Shown here: piece by piece, positions 43,288 through 50,457 of the stretch | How positions within the stretch are numbered: position 1 is the first letter of the stretch | How the letters are laid out: each line of letters begins with the position of its first letter | NCBI GenBank assembly: GCA_028716165.1 | Contig: JAQUQI010000001.1 | Span: forward strand, 1 to 50,457 | DNA: 50,457 bases | Source of the DNA: Candidatus Omnitrophota bacterium | GTDB taxonomy: Bacteria > Omnitrophota > Gorgyraeia > JABMRG01 | Reading direction: 5' to 3' | Notes under the pieces: model-generated | Databases searched by the model: none | What the model saw: only the letters and a program-made list of their open reading frames with translations | What the model was told of the DNA's origin: nothing | Position numbers and translations under genes: made by a program

Positions 43288-44811
43288 TTATGTTTGTTTT
43301 GTTTTTAAAAATCTTTGCCCGCTAACCACTTTACGCCCTCTGCTTACAACATCTGCTCTATCTGGATCATTCTTTTCCAAAAGACTATTAAGGTAAAAAT
43401 TCTGTTTTTCGACCCATGTTTCAAATTCTTTCTGATCAGCAAATCCATCAACCTTAATAAGAGAATTTCGATAAATCATATCATCTGTTTTTCTATCAGG
43501 ATTCCACCAAAGATTTTCTTTCATAACCTTTCTGTAAATTGGCGTACCAGGAAGGGGTGCCAAGATAGCTACAGAAAAACTATCAGCTCCTGATTGTGCA
43601 GCAAACTTGATTGTATCTTCCATCTCTTTCCTCGTTTCGCCAGGGTATCCAACAATCCAAAATGTATGGACAATAAGACCTGCCTCTTTAGCATTTTTTA
43701 TCGCAGGCTTTATTTGTTCAAGCTTCAAATTTTTTCTAATAATATCATCTAGGACTCTTTGCACGCCACTTTCGCATCCAAGGGTAACCTGATAGCATCC
43801 CGCCTCCTTCATTTTCAAAAACATATCAAGCTGCCTAGCTAAATGATAGTTAATCTTTATCCCATTGGGCGTACACCATGGTATTTTTAATGGCCCTATC
43901 AAATCACACAACTACATTAAATGCTGTATGTTTGCTGTCAATGAATCGTCTTCAAACTGCACCTCTCCTATGCCATACTGCTTGATACCATTTTTTATTT
44001 CAGAACAAACATCCTCAGGATCGCGCCAACGAATATTATTTCCCCACATCGCGGGGGTTGTGCAGAAAGAACACCTTTCAGGACAGCCCCGTGACGTCAT
44101 GACATTGAGCACTCTCTTGGAATATGCCTGAGATGAATGGAATAAGCCAATTCTAAAATATCCTTCCATGTTCATTAAATGCCTTGCCGGATGCGGCAGC
44201 TGCCGTATATCAACCTTATTTTTTGCTGTAGGTTTATTTATAACAATCCCTTGCTTGTTTCGAAAAACTAATCCCTCCATATCTGCGGGGTCTTGATTAT
44301 TCAATAAAGCCTTTGCCAGTTTAGCAAACTGGAAATCTGATTCTCCTATCATTGCATAGTCAATGTTTTTATCGTTCAAATCATGGGGTATATTCTCTGC
44401 TTGGCTGCATGCCGTAGCAAACCCATAATCTCGAACTGCATTAGTAATATGATTTCCTCCCAGCACAACCCTAATATTTGGATTTATTCCTTTGACAATC
44501 CTTGCAACTGTGTGCGCGTGTTCTGATAGATTTGAAAAAAGAACGGAAATCCCGACCAAATCAGGTTTTAAGTTGGAAATATAACTAGCAACAGATTCTT
44601 CAGGCTCTCCAATTTCAACCATATTAGTACCGACCAGCGGGACCTGTCTGCCATATCCTTCTAATGCCGTGTCACGAACATGTACTTCATATCCCTTTTG
44701 CTCTAAAACAGCGGCAAGGTATCCAACACCAAGACTAGGCTGTATCCTGTTTACCCCACCCTTCATGCCTTTTAGATTAGGCGTAATTAATAAAATTTTA
44801 CGTTTATTCAT
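43288..44811 (-). pseudogene. Cobalamin-binding radical SAM protein, interrupted by an in-frame amber codon
   Basis: Two frames that together make one B12-binding radical SAM protein are separated by a single TAG at 43914-43912, with no frame change. The N-terminal piece (299 residues) has the cobalamin-type domain and SRGCPERCSFCTTP with the CxxxCxxC cluster ligands, ending in FEDDSLTANIQHLM. The C-terminal piece continues LCDLIGPLKIPWCTPNGI and then GCESG, GYPGETRKE and APLPGTP. The joined 507-codon length fits the 448- and 490-residue neighbours. The TAG needs one substitution (from CAG, GAG, AAG and others). The downstream piece would have only a TTG start without a ribosome binding site. 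It is probably inactivated. The gene is AT-richer than its neighbours. Confidence 0.8.
43912..43914 (-). other. In-frame amber stop within the radical SAM gene
   Basis: The minus strand reads TTA ATG TAG TTG TGT GAT, giving L-M-stop-L-C-D in one frame. TAG is also the ordinary stop of asd, fmt and secG here, so whole-genome reassignment of amber is not supported. Read-through, suppression or an assembly error remain possible. Confidence 0.85.
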
Positions 44812-44841
44812 TTTTAGCCAGATTTTCGTCTTTTGTTTTAC

Positions 44842-46188
44842 TTATATCCTTTTACCCTTACATTTTTCATTAATATTAAAGAACTCATCTACTAAATGTT
44901 TTGATAGATTGGAATTTATTATCATCTCCTTGCTCTGATGATAAAAATATTCCCAGTGCGCCTTGCTGAAATCATGCCCCGACGCGGCCAGGTCATGGTA
45001 TATCTGCGTCCCATAATACGGCGCTACCACGCTTAAGCTATTGTAATCGGCATTGATTTCTTCAGCTAATCTTATCGTCTTTTTGACGTCCTCATCCGTT
45101 TCGCCGGGAAAACCTATCATAAAATACGCTGTCAGGGATATGCCCTCGTTTTTTATAAGAGAGACCGCTCGCTTTATCTGCTCTATAGTAATTCCCTTTT
45201 TTATCCTTTTCAGTATCTGATCGCTCCCGCTCTCAACGCCTATCTTGAGCCTGGCACAGCCGGACTTTTTCATAACGGAAAGCATTTCTTTGTCAAGCCT
45301 GTCCACGCGGGTATCGCACACCCATTGGGCATTGAGCCTTCTGGACATCATGCCTTCCAGAATGGCGCAAGAACGGGCCTTGTTCAGGGTAAAGGTATCG
45401 TCCTGAAAACGGATCAGTGACACATTATGTTCCTTTACCATATACTCCAATTCGTCAAGCACATTGCCGATACTTCTATACCGGACCTTTCTCTTCCATA
45501 TCTTCGGAGAAGCGCAATACGCGCACCTGAAAGGGCATCCGCGCGAAGTTATAACAGCTCCCGTGTCAATATACCCATCGCCTACTAAGAAACCTTTTCT
45601 TTCGGGAAAAGGCAAAGCGTCAAGATCTTCTATAAACAGCCGTTCTTCATTGTTTATAATGCGTTTGCTTTTATCGCGATAGGTCAGACCTTTTATTTGT
45701 GACAGATCCCGGCCCTCAAGTATCTCAAGCATGGTATATTCGCCTTCCCCCCTGCACACATAATCATAGGCATTGCAACTCATAGTCCCTTCAGGGTCAA
45801 GCGATGGGTGTGTGCCTCCGGCGATAACCTTGATCTTCGGATTAAAAGCCTTGGCGATAGAAGCGACATTTTGGGCGTTCTTATACGTGCCCGTATAAAC
45901 CTGTATCCCCACAATATCGGGATCAACAGACTTTATCGCGGAAGCGACCTCACGCCATATAGGATGATTACTATCATTAAGAGTCGCCTTATAATGGTCA
46001 AAATTGGCAAAAAGCTTTCTCTGGTCCAGGTAATGTGAATCGTTATAAAAATCCGCGTTATATATGACGGCTTCATGGCCGTTCTTTTTTAAAAACGACG
46101 CTATATAGGAAAGCCCGAGATCAAGGCCGTTATAATGGCTTCCCATTAATCTGTAAAATGGCGGCGCGATTAAAAGTATCCTGGACAT
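44842..46188 (-). CDS. Cobalamin-binding radical SAM protein
   Basis: A 448-residue protein with an N-terminal B12-binding-like domain (about 1-150, with GLSYIASFLKKNGHE and VGIQVY) and a radical SAM barrel. TSRGCPFRCAYCASP carries the three cluster cysteines; RFQDDTFT, GVESGSDQILKRI and GFPGETDEDV are typical later motifs. Members of this class methylate or rearrange unreactive carbons; the substrate is not predictable here. I start at the ATG at 46188 behind GAGGAG; the longer frame would begin with TTG inside that site. It lies between two related genes. Confidence 0.9.
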   Translation of the reverse strand: MSRILLIAPPFYRLMGSHYNGLDLGLSYIASFLKKNGHEAVIYNADFYNDSHYLDQRKLFANFDHYKATLNDSNHPIWREVASAIKSVDPDIVGIQVYTGTYKNAQNVASIAKAFNPKIKVIAGGTHPSLDPEGTMSCNAYDYVCRGEGEYTMLEILEGRDLSQIKGLTYRDKSKRIINNEERLFIEDLDALPFPERKGFLVGDGYIDTGAVITSRGCPFRCAYCASPKIWKRKVRYRSIGNVLDELEYMVKEHNVSLIRFQDDTFTLNKARSCAILEGMMSRRLNAQWVCDTRVDRLDKEMLSVMKKSGCARLKIGVESGSDQILKRIKKGITIEQIKRAVSLIKNEGISLTAYFMIGFPGETDEDVKKTIRLAEEINADYNSLSVVAPYYGTQIYHDLAASGHDFSKAHWEYFYHQSKEMIINSNLSKHLVDEFFNINEKCKGKRI

Positions 46189-46202
46189 CAGGCTCCTCAA
46201 TA

Positions 46203-47675
46203 TTATCTTGATTTAAGATGAAGGTTCTTGTGCGGCAAGTATTTCTTCATCTGGTAGACTTGTTCAATAATTATCTCTCTTATGTTTCTGCTTATTAAAT
46301 TATCAGGTATGGCCGGCGAAACAAGCATTTGGTATATTAACCGCAGCATATGCACAAACCAATATAGCCCTTTTGGCAAAAGCACAAACCAGTCAAAAAA
46401 TCCCTGATAACCAACAAGTGTGCGCCCTGAAATATTTTTATTATCAACCACAACCTGGGAATAATAATTGGTAGTCTCAGTAACATTGCCTGCTATAAGG
46501 CCCTCTGCTCTGCATTGTTCTCCAAGCTCCGTGCCGGGTAAAGGCATAAAGATAGAGCACATAATGCGGTCCGGCCTTAACTTACGATTAATATCAATAG
46601 TTTCCCATACCTGCTTATGGGTTTCTTTTGGCAGGCCTATCATATTGAAACTGGCTGTCATCATACCATTTTCAGCAACTGACCTGTAAGCTTCTATTAT
46701 CTTTGCCGTTGATATGTTTTTCTTGAGTACTTTATTGCGTATATACTCATTTCCGCTTTCAATAGCCATATTTACCATGAAACAGCCTGCATCGGCTAAT
46801 TCTCTGGCCATTTTTTTATCCATATAATCTGCTCTTGTCTGAACCATAAAAGGCTTATTAATACGCTTCTTATACTCTTGGCAGAATTCTATAGCGCGCT
46901 GTTTATCAAGTGTAAACATTTCATCTGAAAGATAAAAAGAAGGGGCCTGGTATTTCTCTATAACATACTCCATCTCCTTAAACACATTGTCAAGGCTTCT
47001 ATGACGCACAAACCTGCCTTTACCCTTATAATGCTCCATAAGAGCCTTGTTTTGACAAAAACTGCATAAGAAAGGGCAGCCTCTTGCGGTAAGAATATTC
47101 GCCCCTGTAAGTTCTGCGCGGTAATATTCCGGCTCAAACAAGTCCCTGTCTGGAAACGGTAGCTGGTCTAGATTATCGATTAACTCAGGACAGCCATTAC
47201 GATAAATGCGCCCCTGGCTGTCTTTTGCCCAGATTCCTTCTGTTTTTGTAGTATCTTCCCTGTTTCCAAGGCGTTTTAGGAATTCTACAAAGACATGCTC
47301 CCCTTCACCTGTACATATATAATCTACCTCTTTTTCTGCTATACTTTTCTCAGGCTCCAGTATAGGCTGGATACCTCCCCAGATAACCGGTATTTTAAAT
47401 AAATTTTTAGCAATCCACGACAGCCTCTTTGTCAGAGCATAATCCTGCACCATAACTGAAAATGCGACAATATCAGGGCTAAAGTCTTCTATATATTTTA
47501 AGAACCCCTCTTCTACACGTTGCGATATATTTTTATGCCATGATATTTTCTTATACGGGCTGAAGTGAAACAGCCTGGTAGTATGGCCCGCTTCCCTGCA
47601 CGCGGCGCTGACGTACATGACATTAAGCGGCACCTCTCTTACTATATATCCTGGATAGACAAATAGTATTTTCAT
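46203..47675 (-). CDS. Cobalamin-binding radical SAM protein with C-terminal extension
   Basis: A 490-residue relative of the two downstream genes. The N-terminal cobalamin-type domain includes VGI-like VAFSVMVQD and WGGIQPILEPEKS; TARGCPFLCSFCQNK holds the cluster cysteines; AIESGNEYIRNKV and GLPKETHKQV follow. About 90 C-terminal residues are hydrophobic and aromatic in part (WFVLLPKGLYWFVHMLRLIY), suggesting membrane contact and possibly a lipid-linked substrate. Its ATG overlaps the GT2 stop as ATGA. Confidence 0.9.
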   Translation of the reverse strand: MKILFVYPGYIVREVPLNVMYVSAACREAGHTTRLFHFSPYKKISWHKNISQRVEEGFLKYIEDFSPDIVAFSVMVQDYALTKRLSWIAKNLFKIPVIWGGIQPILEPEKSIAEKEVDYICTGEGEHVFVEFLKRLGNREDTTKTEGIWAKDSQGRIYRNGCPELIDNLDQLPFPDRDLFEPEYYRAELTGANILTARGCPFLCSFCQNKALMEHYKGKGRFVRHRSLDNVFKEMEYVIEKYQAPSFYLSDEMFTLDKQRAIEFCQEYKKRINKPFMVQTRADYMDKKMARELADAGCFMVNMAIESGNEYIRNKVLKKNISTAKIIEAYRSVAENGMMTASFNMIGLPKETHKQVWETIDINRKLRPDRIMCSIFMPLPGTELGEQCRAEGLIAGNVTETTNYYSQVVVDNKNISGRTLVGYQGFFDWFVLLPKGLYWFVHMLRLIYQMLVSPAIPDNLISRNIREIIIEQVYQMKKYLPHKNLHLKSR

Positions 47676-48598
47676 TCTTTATTATTCCTGACAGCATACC
47701 ATGCCTTTTGAAAATAATATGACAGAAAAATTGGGTCCGCGCAAAAAGCCAGCATGAGATATTTAATGCCGTTACCAGCGCGTTTAGACCTAAAATATTC
47801 CTTTGATGCCCTGAAATAAACAAGCGCCCGTCTTCTGCGCATCAAATACCAGGCCATTAAGTGTATTTTGTTTAAATCTGCATAGCGTTTATAGTGTTCC
47901 TTAAGAACGCAAAGTTCACCCTTTAACATAGTATCTAACTCTTTAGAGAAATTTGAATCATGTTTCGAGCATTCCCCTAGGACAAGGTTTGAAGAATAAA
48001 ACTTGCGCCCTGCCTTTGCCATTCTAAGCAATAGATCATAGTCCTCGACAAAATGCATATTAGTTCTGTCTTCAGAAAAAAACTCAGTCGCGCCTTCAAC
48101 TACTCTTGAAAATGTAACTGCTGATGTTGAAAATATATTATCAGCAAACTTATTATCAAATAGCATCTGCCTGTAAACATCGCCTTTAATAGGTTCGGGC
48201 CTGAAAACACGCGTTATGTTACCATTACTACGAACATTCTGGCTATGGCATATGACATTTATTTCCGGATTGCTTTTATAAATTTCGGCCACTTTCGCGA
48301 GCTTGTCTTGATACCATATGTCATCTTGATCAAGTATTGCTATAATATCCCCTGTTGCTTCGCGTATTCCAGCATTTCTTGCTGCACCTAAACCCTTGTT
48401 TTCCTGTTTTCTGTATATAAAACAAGTACCACTATGCTTAGAAATATACCTTTGCACAATCTCTTCTACATTATCAGGCGAACCATCATTCACTAGTATA
48501 ATCTCATAATCCTTATATGTCTGCGCCAGAACACTGTCTAGCGTAGCTTCTATAAATCTGCTGCCATTATATAATGGTATGATTATGGAAAATTTCAT
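47672..48598 (-). CDS. GT2 family glycosyltransferase
   Basis: A 308-residue GT-A inverting glycosyltransferase. IIPLYNGSRFIEATLDSVL, LVNDGSPDN, GLGAARNAGIREA and the metal-binding LDQDDIWY are all classic. The C-terminal part is soluble and basic. It acts at the cytoplasmic face of the membrane on a surface-glycan precursor. Its start overlaps the RmlD-like gene stop. Confidence 0.92.
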   Translation of the reverse strand: MKFSIIIPLYNGSRFIEATLDSVLAQTYKDYEIILVNDGSPDNVEEIVQRYISKHSGTCFIYRKQENKGLGAARNAGIREATGDIIAILDQDDIWYQDKLAKVAEIYKSNPEINVICHSQNVRSNGNITRVFRPEPIKGDVYRQMLFDNKFADNIFSTSAVTFSRVVEGATEFFSEDRTNMHFVEDYDLLLRMAKAGRKFYSSNLVLGECSKHDSNFSKELDTMLKGELCVLKEHYKRYADLNKIHLMAWYLMRRRRALVYFRASKEYFRSKRAGNGIKYLMLAFCADPIFLSYYFQKAWYAVRNNKE

Positions 48599-49479
48599 TT
48601 ATTCTTATTCGTTTCTATATACTCTTTCAGGCAATACTGCCAATCAGGCATATTATTTATATTCAGCATATCCATTTTAAAATTACGCATTATCTCAGAC
48701 CTAGCCCTTGGTGCAGGCAAAGGATATTTGTCTGAACCCACAGGCTGGATACTGACACTATCCTTGAGCCCCATAAATTCGACTATCTTAACCGCCATAT
48801 CATAGCGAGAGCATTCGCCTTTGCACGCCAGGTGATACGTGCCATAACGCTGCGTGTTTATAATATTCATAAAGTTTAACGCAAAATATTTTGTAAATGT
48901 AGGGGTGCCAAACTTGTCGTTTACAACAGTTAACTGCTTTTTGCCTTCCTTAAGCTGTTTTACGATTTTGTAAACAAATTTTTTGTCTATCTCCCACCCG
49001 CCGACCATCCATCCGGCCCGTATAATAAAATACTCGTTCAACAGATCTTTTACTATATATTCACCCTCCAGCTTACTCTTACCATATACATTTATAGGGT
49101 TTGGCGTATCAAATTCAGTATAAGGGCCTTCTTTATCACCATAAAACACGCCTGCCGTGCTCACGTAAAGCAGTTTTACATTATACCTCTGGCAGGCTAA
49201 GGCGATATTCTCTGTTCCGAAAGTGTTGGCATAGAAGGCATGGTCCGGTTTTTCTTCGCACAAATCCACATTTGTCTCCGCCGCAAAATGAAACACATAA
49301 TCAGGCTTATGCTTACCGATCTGCTTGAATACTTCCTTAGAGTCTGTTATATCCAATTTTCTTATCACAGGAAGCCTTTGGTTGATATCTGTTTGTATCA
49401 ACTCATGCCCCTGCTTAATAAGCGCCGGGATAACATCCGCGGAAAGCATGCCGGCTGAACCTGTAATTAGGATTTTCAT
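48595..49479 (-). CDS. RmlD-like dTDP-4-dehydrorhamnose reductase/sugar reductase
   Basis: A 294-residue extended SDR of the RmlD group. ITGSAGMLSADVIPAL at 4-19 is the NAD(P)-binding turn, STAGVFYGDKEGPYTEFDTPNP and YGKSKLEGE (catalytic Tyr and Lys) follow, then RAGWMVGG. These match RmlD, which makes dTDP-L-rhamnose, but rmlA, rmlB and rmlC are not in the window, so another deoxysugar is equally possible. AGGAGA lies before the ATG. It is 15 bases from the kinase-like gene. Confidence 0.87.
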   Translation of the reverse strand: MKILITGSAGMLSADVIPALIKQGHELIQTDINQRLPVIRKLDITDSKEVFKQIGKHKPDYVFHFAAETNVDLCEEKPDHAFYANTFGTENIALACQRYNVKLLYVSTAGVFYGDKEGPYTEFDTPNPINVYGKSKLEGEYIVKDLLNEYFIIRAGWMVGGWEIDKKFVYKIVKQLKEGKKQLTVVNDKFGTPTFTKYFALNFMNIINTQRYGTYHLACKGECSRYDMAVKIVEFMGLKDSVSIQPVGSDKYPLPAPRARSEIMRNFKMDMLNINNMPDWQYCLKEYIETNKNK

Positions 49480-49494
49480 CGCCTGTCTCCTGTT

Positions 49495-50235
49495 TTAACT
49501 TTTTAATAACGCGTCTAATTTTTCAATAATACATTTAGTACCGGGGTCGTGACTGTATGCTATAAAAGGGCACCTCTTATAATCCACGCCTGTTTTTCTA
49601 ACATAGTCCAGCGCCATATCCAGACACCATCTTCCCGGGGCCTTTTTAATCCCGCAAGCCGCGCCGACTTCTTTCTCTATCTTGAAGAATAAGCTATGAT
49701 AAACAGAAATTTCAGCCTTAGACAAAAAACCCCTTTTGGCCAGGCTGCAAAGCACGTTTTCAGTAATACAATAAATAAGGTCATACTCGCGGGGCATTAT
49801 ATCATTCGCATTTTCCCAATCCATTATCCATTTAACCGATGAACCTTCAAACAAAACATTGCTTATTGAAAAATCGCCATGGGATATCAGCTCTTTGTTA
49901 TCACAGAACACTCTCCTGTAATAGGATATAAGATCTGATAGTTTCTGATAATTCTTATCTAATTGCGCCATATAATCGCCCGGCATGCCATTGTGATACT
50001 TTAGCTCCATCTTCCCGTAAGAATCCAGTAATTTAAAATTTATTATATTCTTTTCACGTCCAGTGTTAAGGCGCTCGGAGTATTTTGATATGCCCTGCAA
50101 TTCTCTGGATAAGGCCATGACACCCTTTGCCGAAAATGTTGTCCGGACTATGAGCACAGGCAGGCCATTATCATCTGTCTTAATACCTGTGCATACATCA
50201 CCATTGTGGCTGCAATTTCTTATAATATTTATCAT
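49495..50235 (-). CDS. APH/choline-kinase-like phosphotransferase
   Basis: A 246-residue protein with the core of the aminoglycoside/choline kinase fold: ISHGDFSISNVLFEG (the catalytic-loop HGDxxxxN) and IMDWENANDIMPREYDL (the metal-binding Asp). The N-terminal lobe is short and the usual ATP-lobe motifs are hard to see. In a glycan cluster it may phosphorylate a sugar or choline/ethanolamine-like group rather than an antibiotic. The ATG overlaps the stop of the upstream gene as ATGA. Confidence 0.75.
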   Translation of the reverse strand: MINIIRNCSHNGDVCTGIKTDDNGLPVLIVRTTFSAKGVMALSRELQGISKYSERLNTGREKNIINFKLLDSYGKMELKYHNGMPGDYMAQLDKNYQKLSDLISYYRRVFCDNKELISHGDFSISNVLFEGSSVKWIMDWENANDIMPREYDLIYCITENVLCSLAKRGFLSKAEISVYHSLFFKIEKEVGAACGIKKAPGRWCLDMALDYVRKTGVDYKRCPFIAYSHDPGTKCIIEKLDALLKS

Positions 50236-50457
50236 TTTTTATACGCGTGCGCGATGAAGCTCGGGGCAAAAAACGCGCATCGCAGCCTCCTGAAAATTAT
50301 CTCTTCAATCAATCTCAATATAACCTTTTTATAAACAGGCTTTTTGCCTATTGATTTATTATACCTGAAAAAATCCATACCCCTTTTTTCGCTTAATATA
50401 AAATCCGGCTCCTTGTAATCAGGAAAAGCATAAAACATCTCAACACGCGAAAACCCT
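50232..50457 (-). CDS. C-terminal end of a gene running off the right edge
   Basis: The frame is open to the window edge and gives about 74 residues. It includes FYAFPDYKEPDFILSEKRG, then a basic tail ending HAYKK. The FPDYKxP motif recalls the C-termini of some class I methyltransferases in O-antigen clusters, but too little is present to name the function. An internal ATG at 50438 exists but has no ribosome binding site, so the gene almost certainly begins outside the window. It is coupled to the kinase-like gene by ATGA. Confidence 0.6.
   Translation of the reverse strand, partial: GFSRVEMFYAFPDYKEPDFILSEKRGMDFFRYNKSIGKKPVYKKVILRLIEEIIFRRLRCAFFAPSFIAHAYKK

Noticed and set aside
43912-43914. 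Pyrrolysine or genome-wide amber recoding as the explanation for the internal TAG
   Set aside because: TAG ends asd, fmt and secG normally, no pyl gene is in the window, and radical SAM proteins are not a known pyrrolysine family. It is kept only as an untested alternative.

Overview
The window is about 50 kb of compact bacterial chromosome in which every supported gene, about 47 of them, is read from the minus strand. Neighbouring genes usually overlap as ATGA or GTGA or sit a few bases apart. The cell is Gram-negative: there are three glycosyltransferase family 9 (heptosyltransferase-type) genes, an O-antigen ligase-type protein, a polyprenyl-phosphate sugar transferase and a lipoprotein. 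The mixture of glycan genes, cobalamin-binding radical SAM proteins, a GH57 glucanotransferase and a stand-alone homocysteine methyltransferase domain suggests an uncultured anaerobe of the candidate-phylum kind (Omnitrophota-like). That is inference; no rRNA gene is present to test it.

Layout, by coordinate (transcription runs right to left). 1-7405: amino-acid block with a good promoter at 7377-7405, namely an ArgA-like acetyltransferase, leuC, leuD, leuB, asd, truA, a neurotransmitter:sodium symporter and a 35-residue membrane partner gene (256-363) followed by a terminator. The left edge ends on the leader and Shine-Dalgarno of a further gene. 7425-12341: a peptide-type ABC importer (binding lipoprotein, two permeases, two ATPases). 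12481-18336: two galT-like genes, gap, pgk, tpiA and secG, with a promoter at 18385-18412. One GalT paralogue has Arg in place of the nucleophilic His. 18337-18697 is a 361-base non-coding stretch holding the GH57 terminator and that promoter. 18698-26611: GH57 4-alpha-glucanotransferase, fmt, priA, family 4 uracil-DNA glycosylase, an MGDG-synthase-like glycosyltransferase and a homocysteine S-methyltransferase domain.

26649-38226: lipopolysaccharide/exopolysaccharide block with a GmhB-like phosphatase, three GT9 enzymes, a methyltransferase, GT2, two GT-C membrane glycosyltransferases, an O-antigen ligase/polymerase, a polyprenyl glycosylphosphotransferase and a WecG/TagA enzyme. An AT-rich region at 38227-38396 with a promoter and a perfect palindrome separates it from the next block. 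38397-50457: asparagine synthase-like amidotransferase, GT4, sugar epimerase, DegT-type aminotransferase, three cobalamin-binding radical SAM genes (one broken by an in-frame amber codon), GT2, an RmlD-like reductase, a small-molecule kinase-like protein and the end of a gene that runs off the right edge.

Together the genes link glucan turnover to lower glycolysis, make branched-chain and aspartate-family amino acids, import peptides and amino acids, and build a surface glycan. The most interesting points are the GalT paralogue without its nucleophile, the amber-interrupted radical SAM gene within a radical SAM triad, the tiny NSS partner gene, and a short hairpin between the secG Shine-Dalgarno and its start codon. 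No CRISPR array, insertion sequence, tRNA or rRNA was seen.
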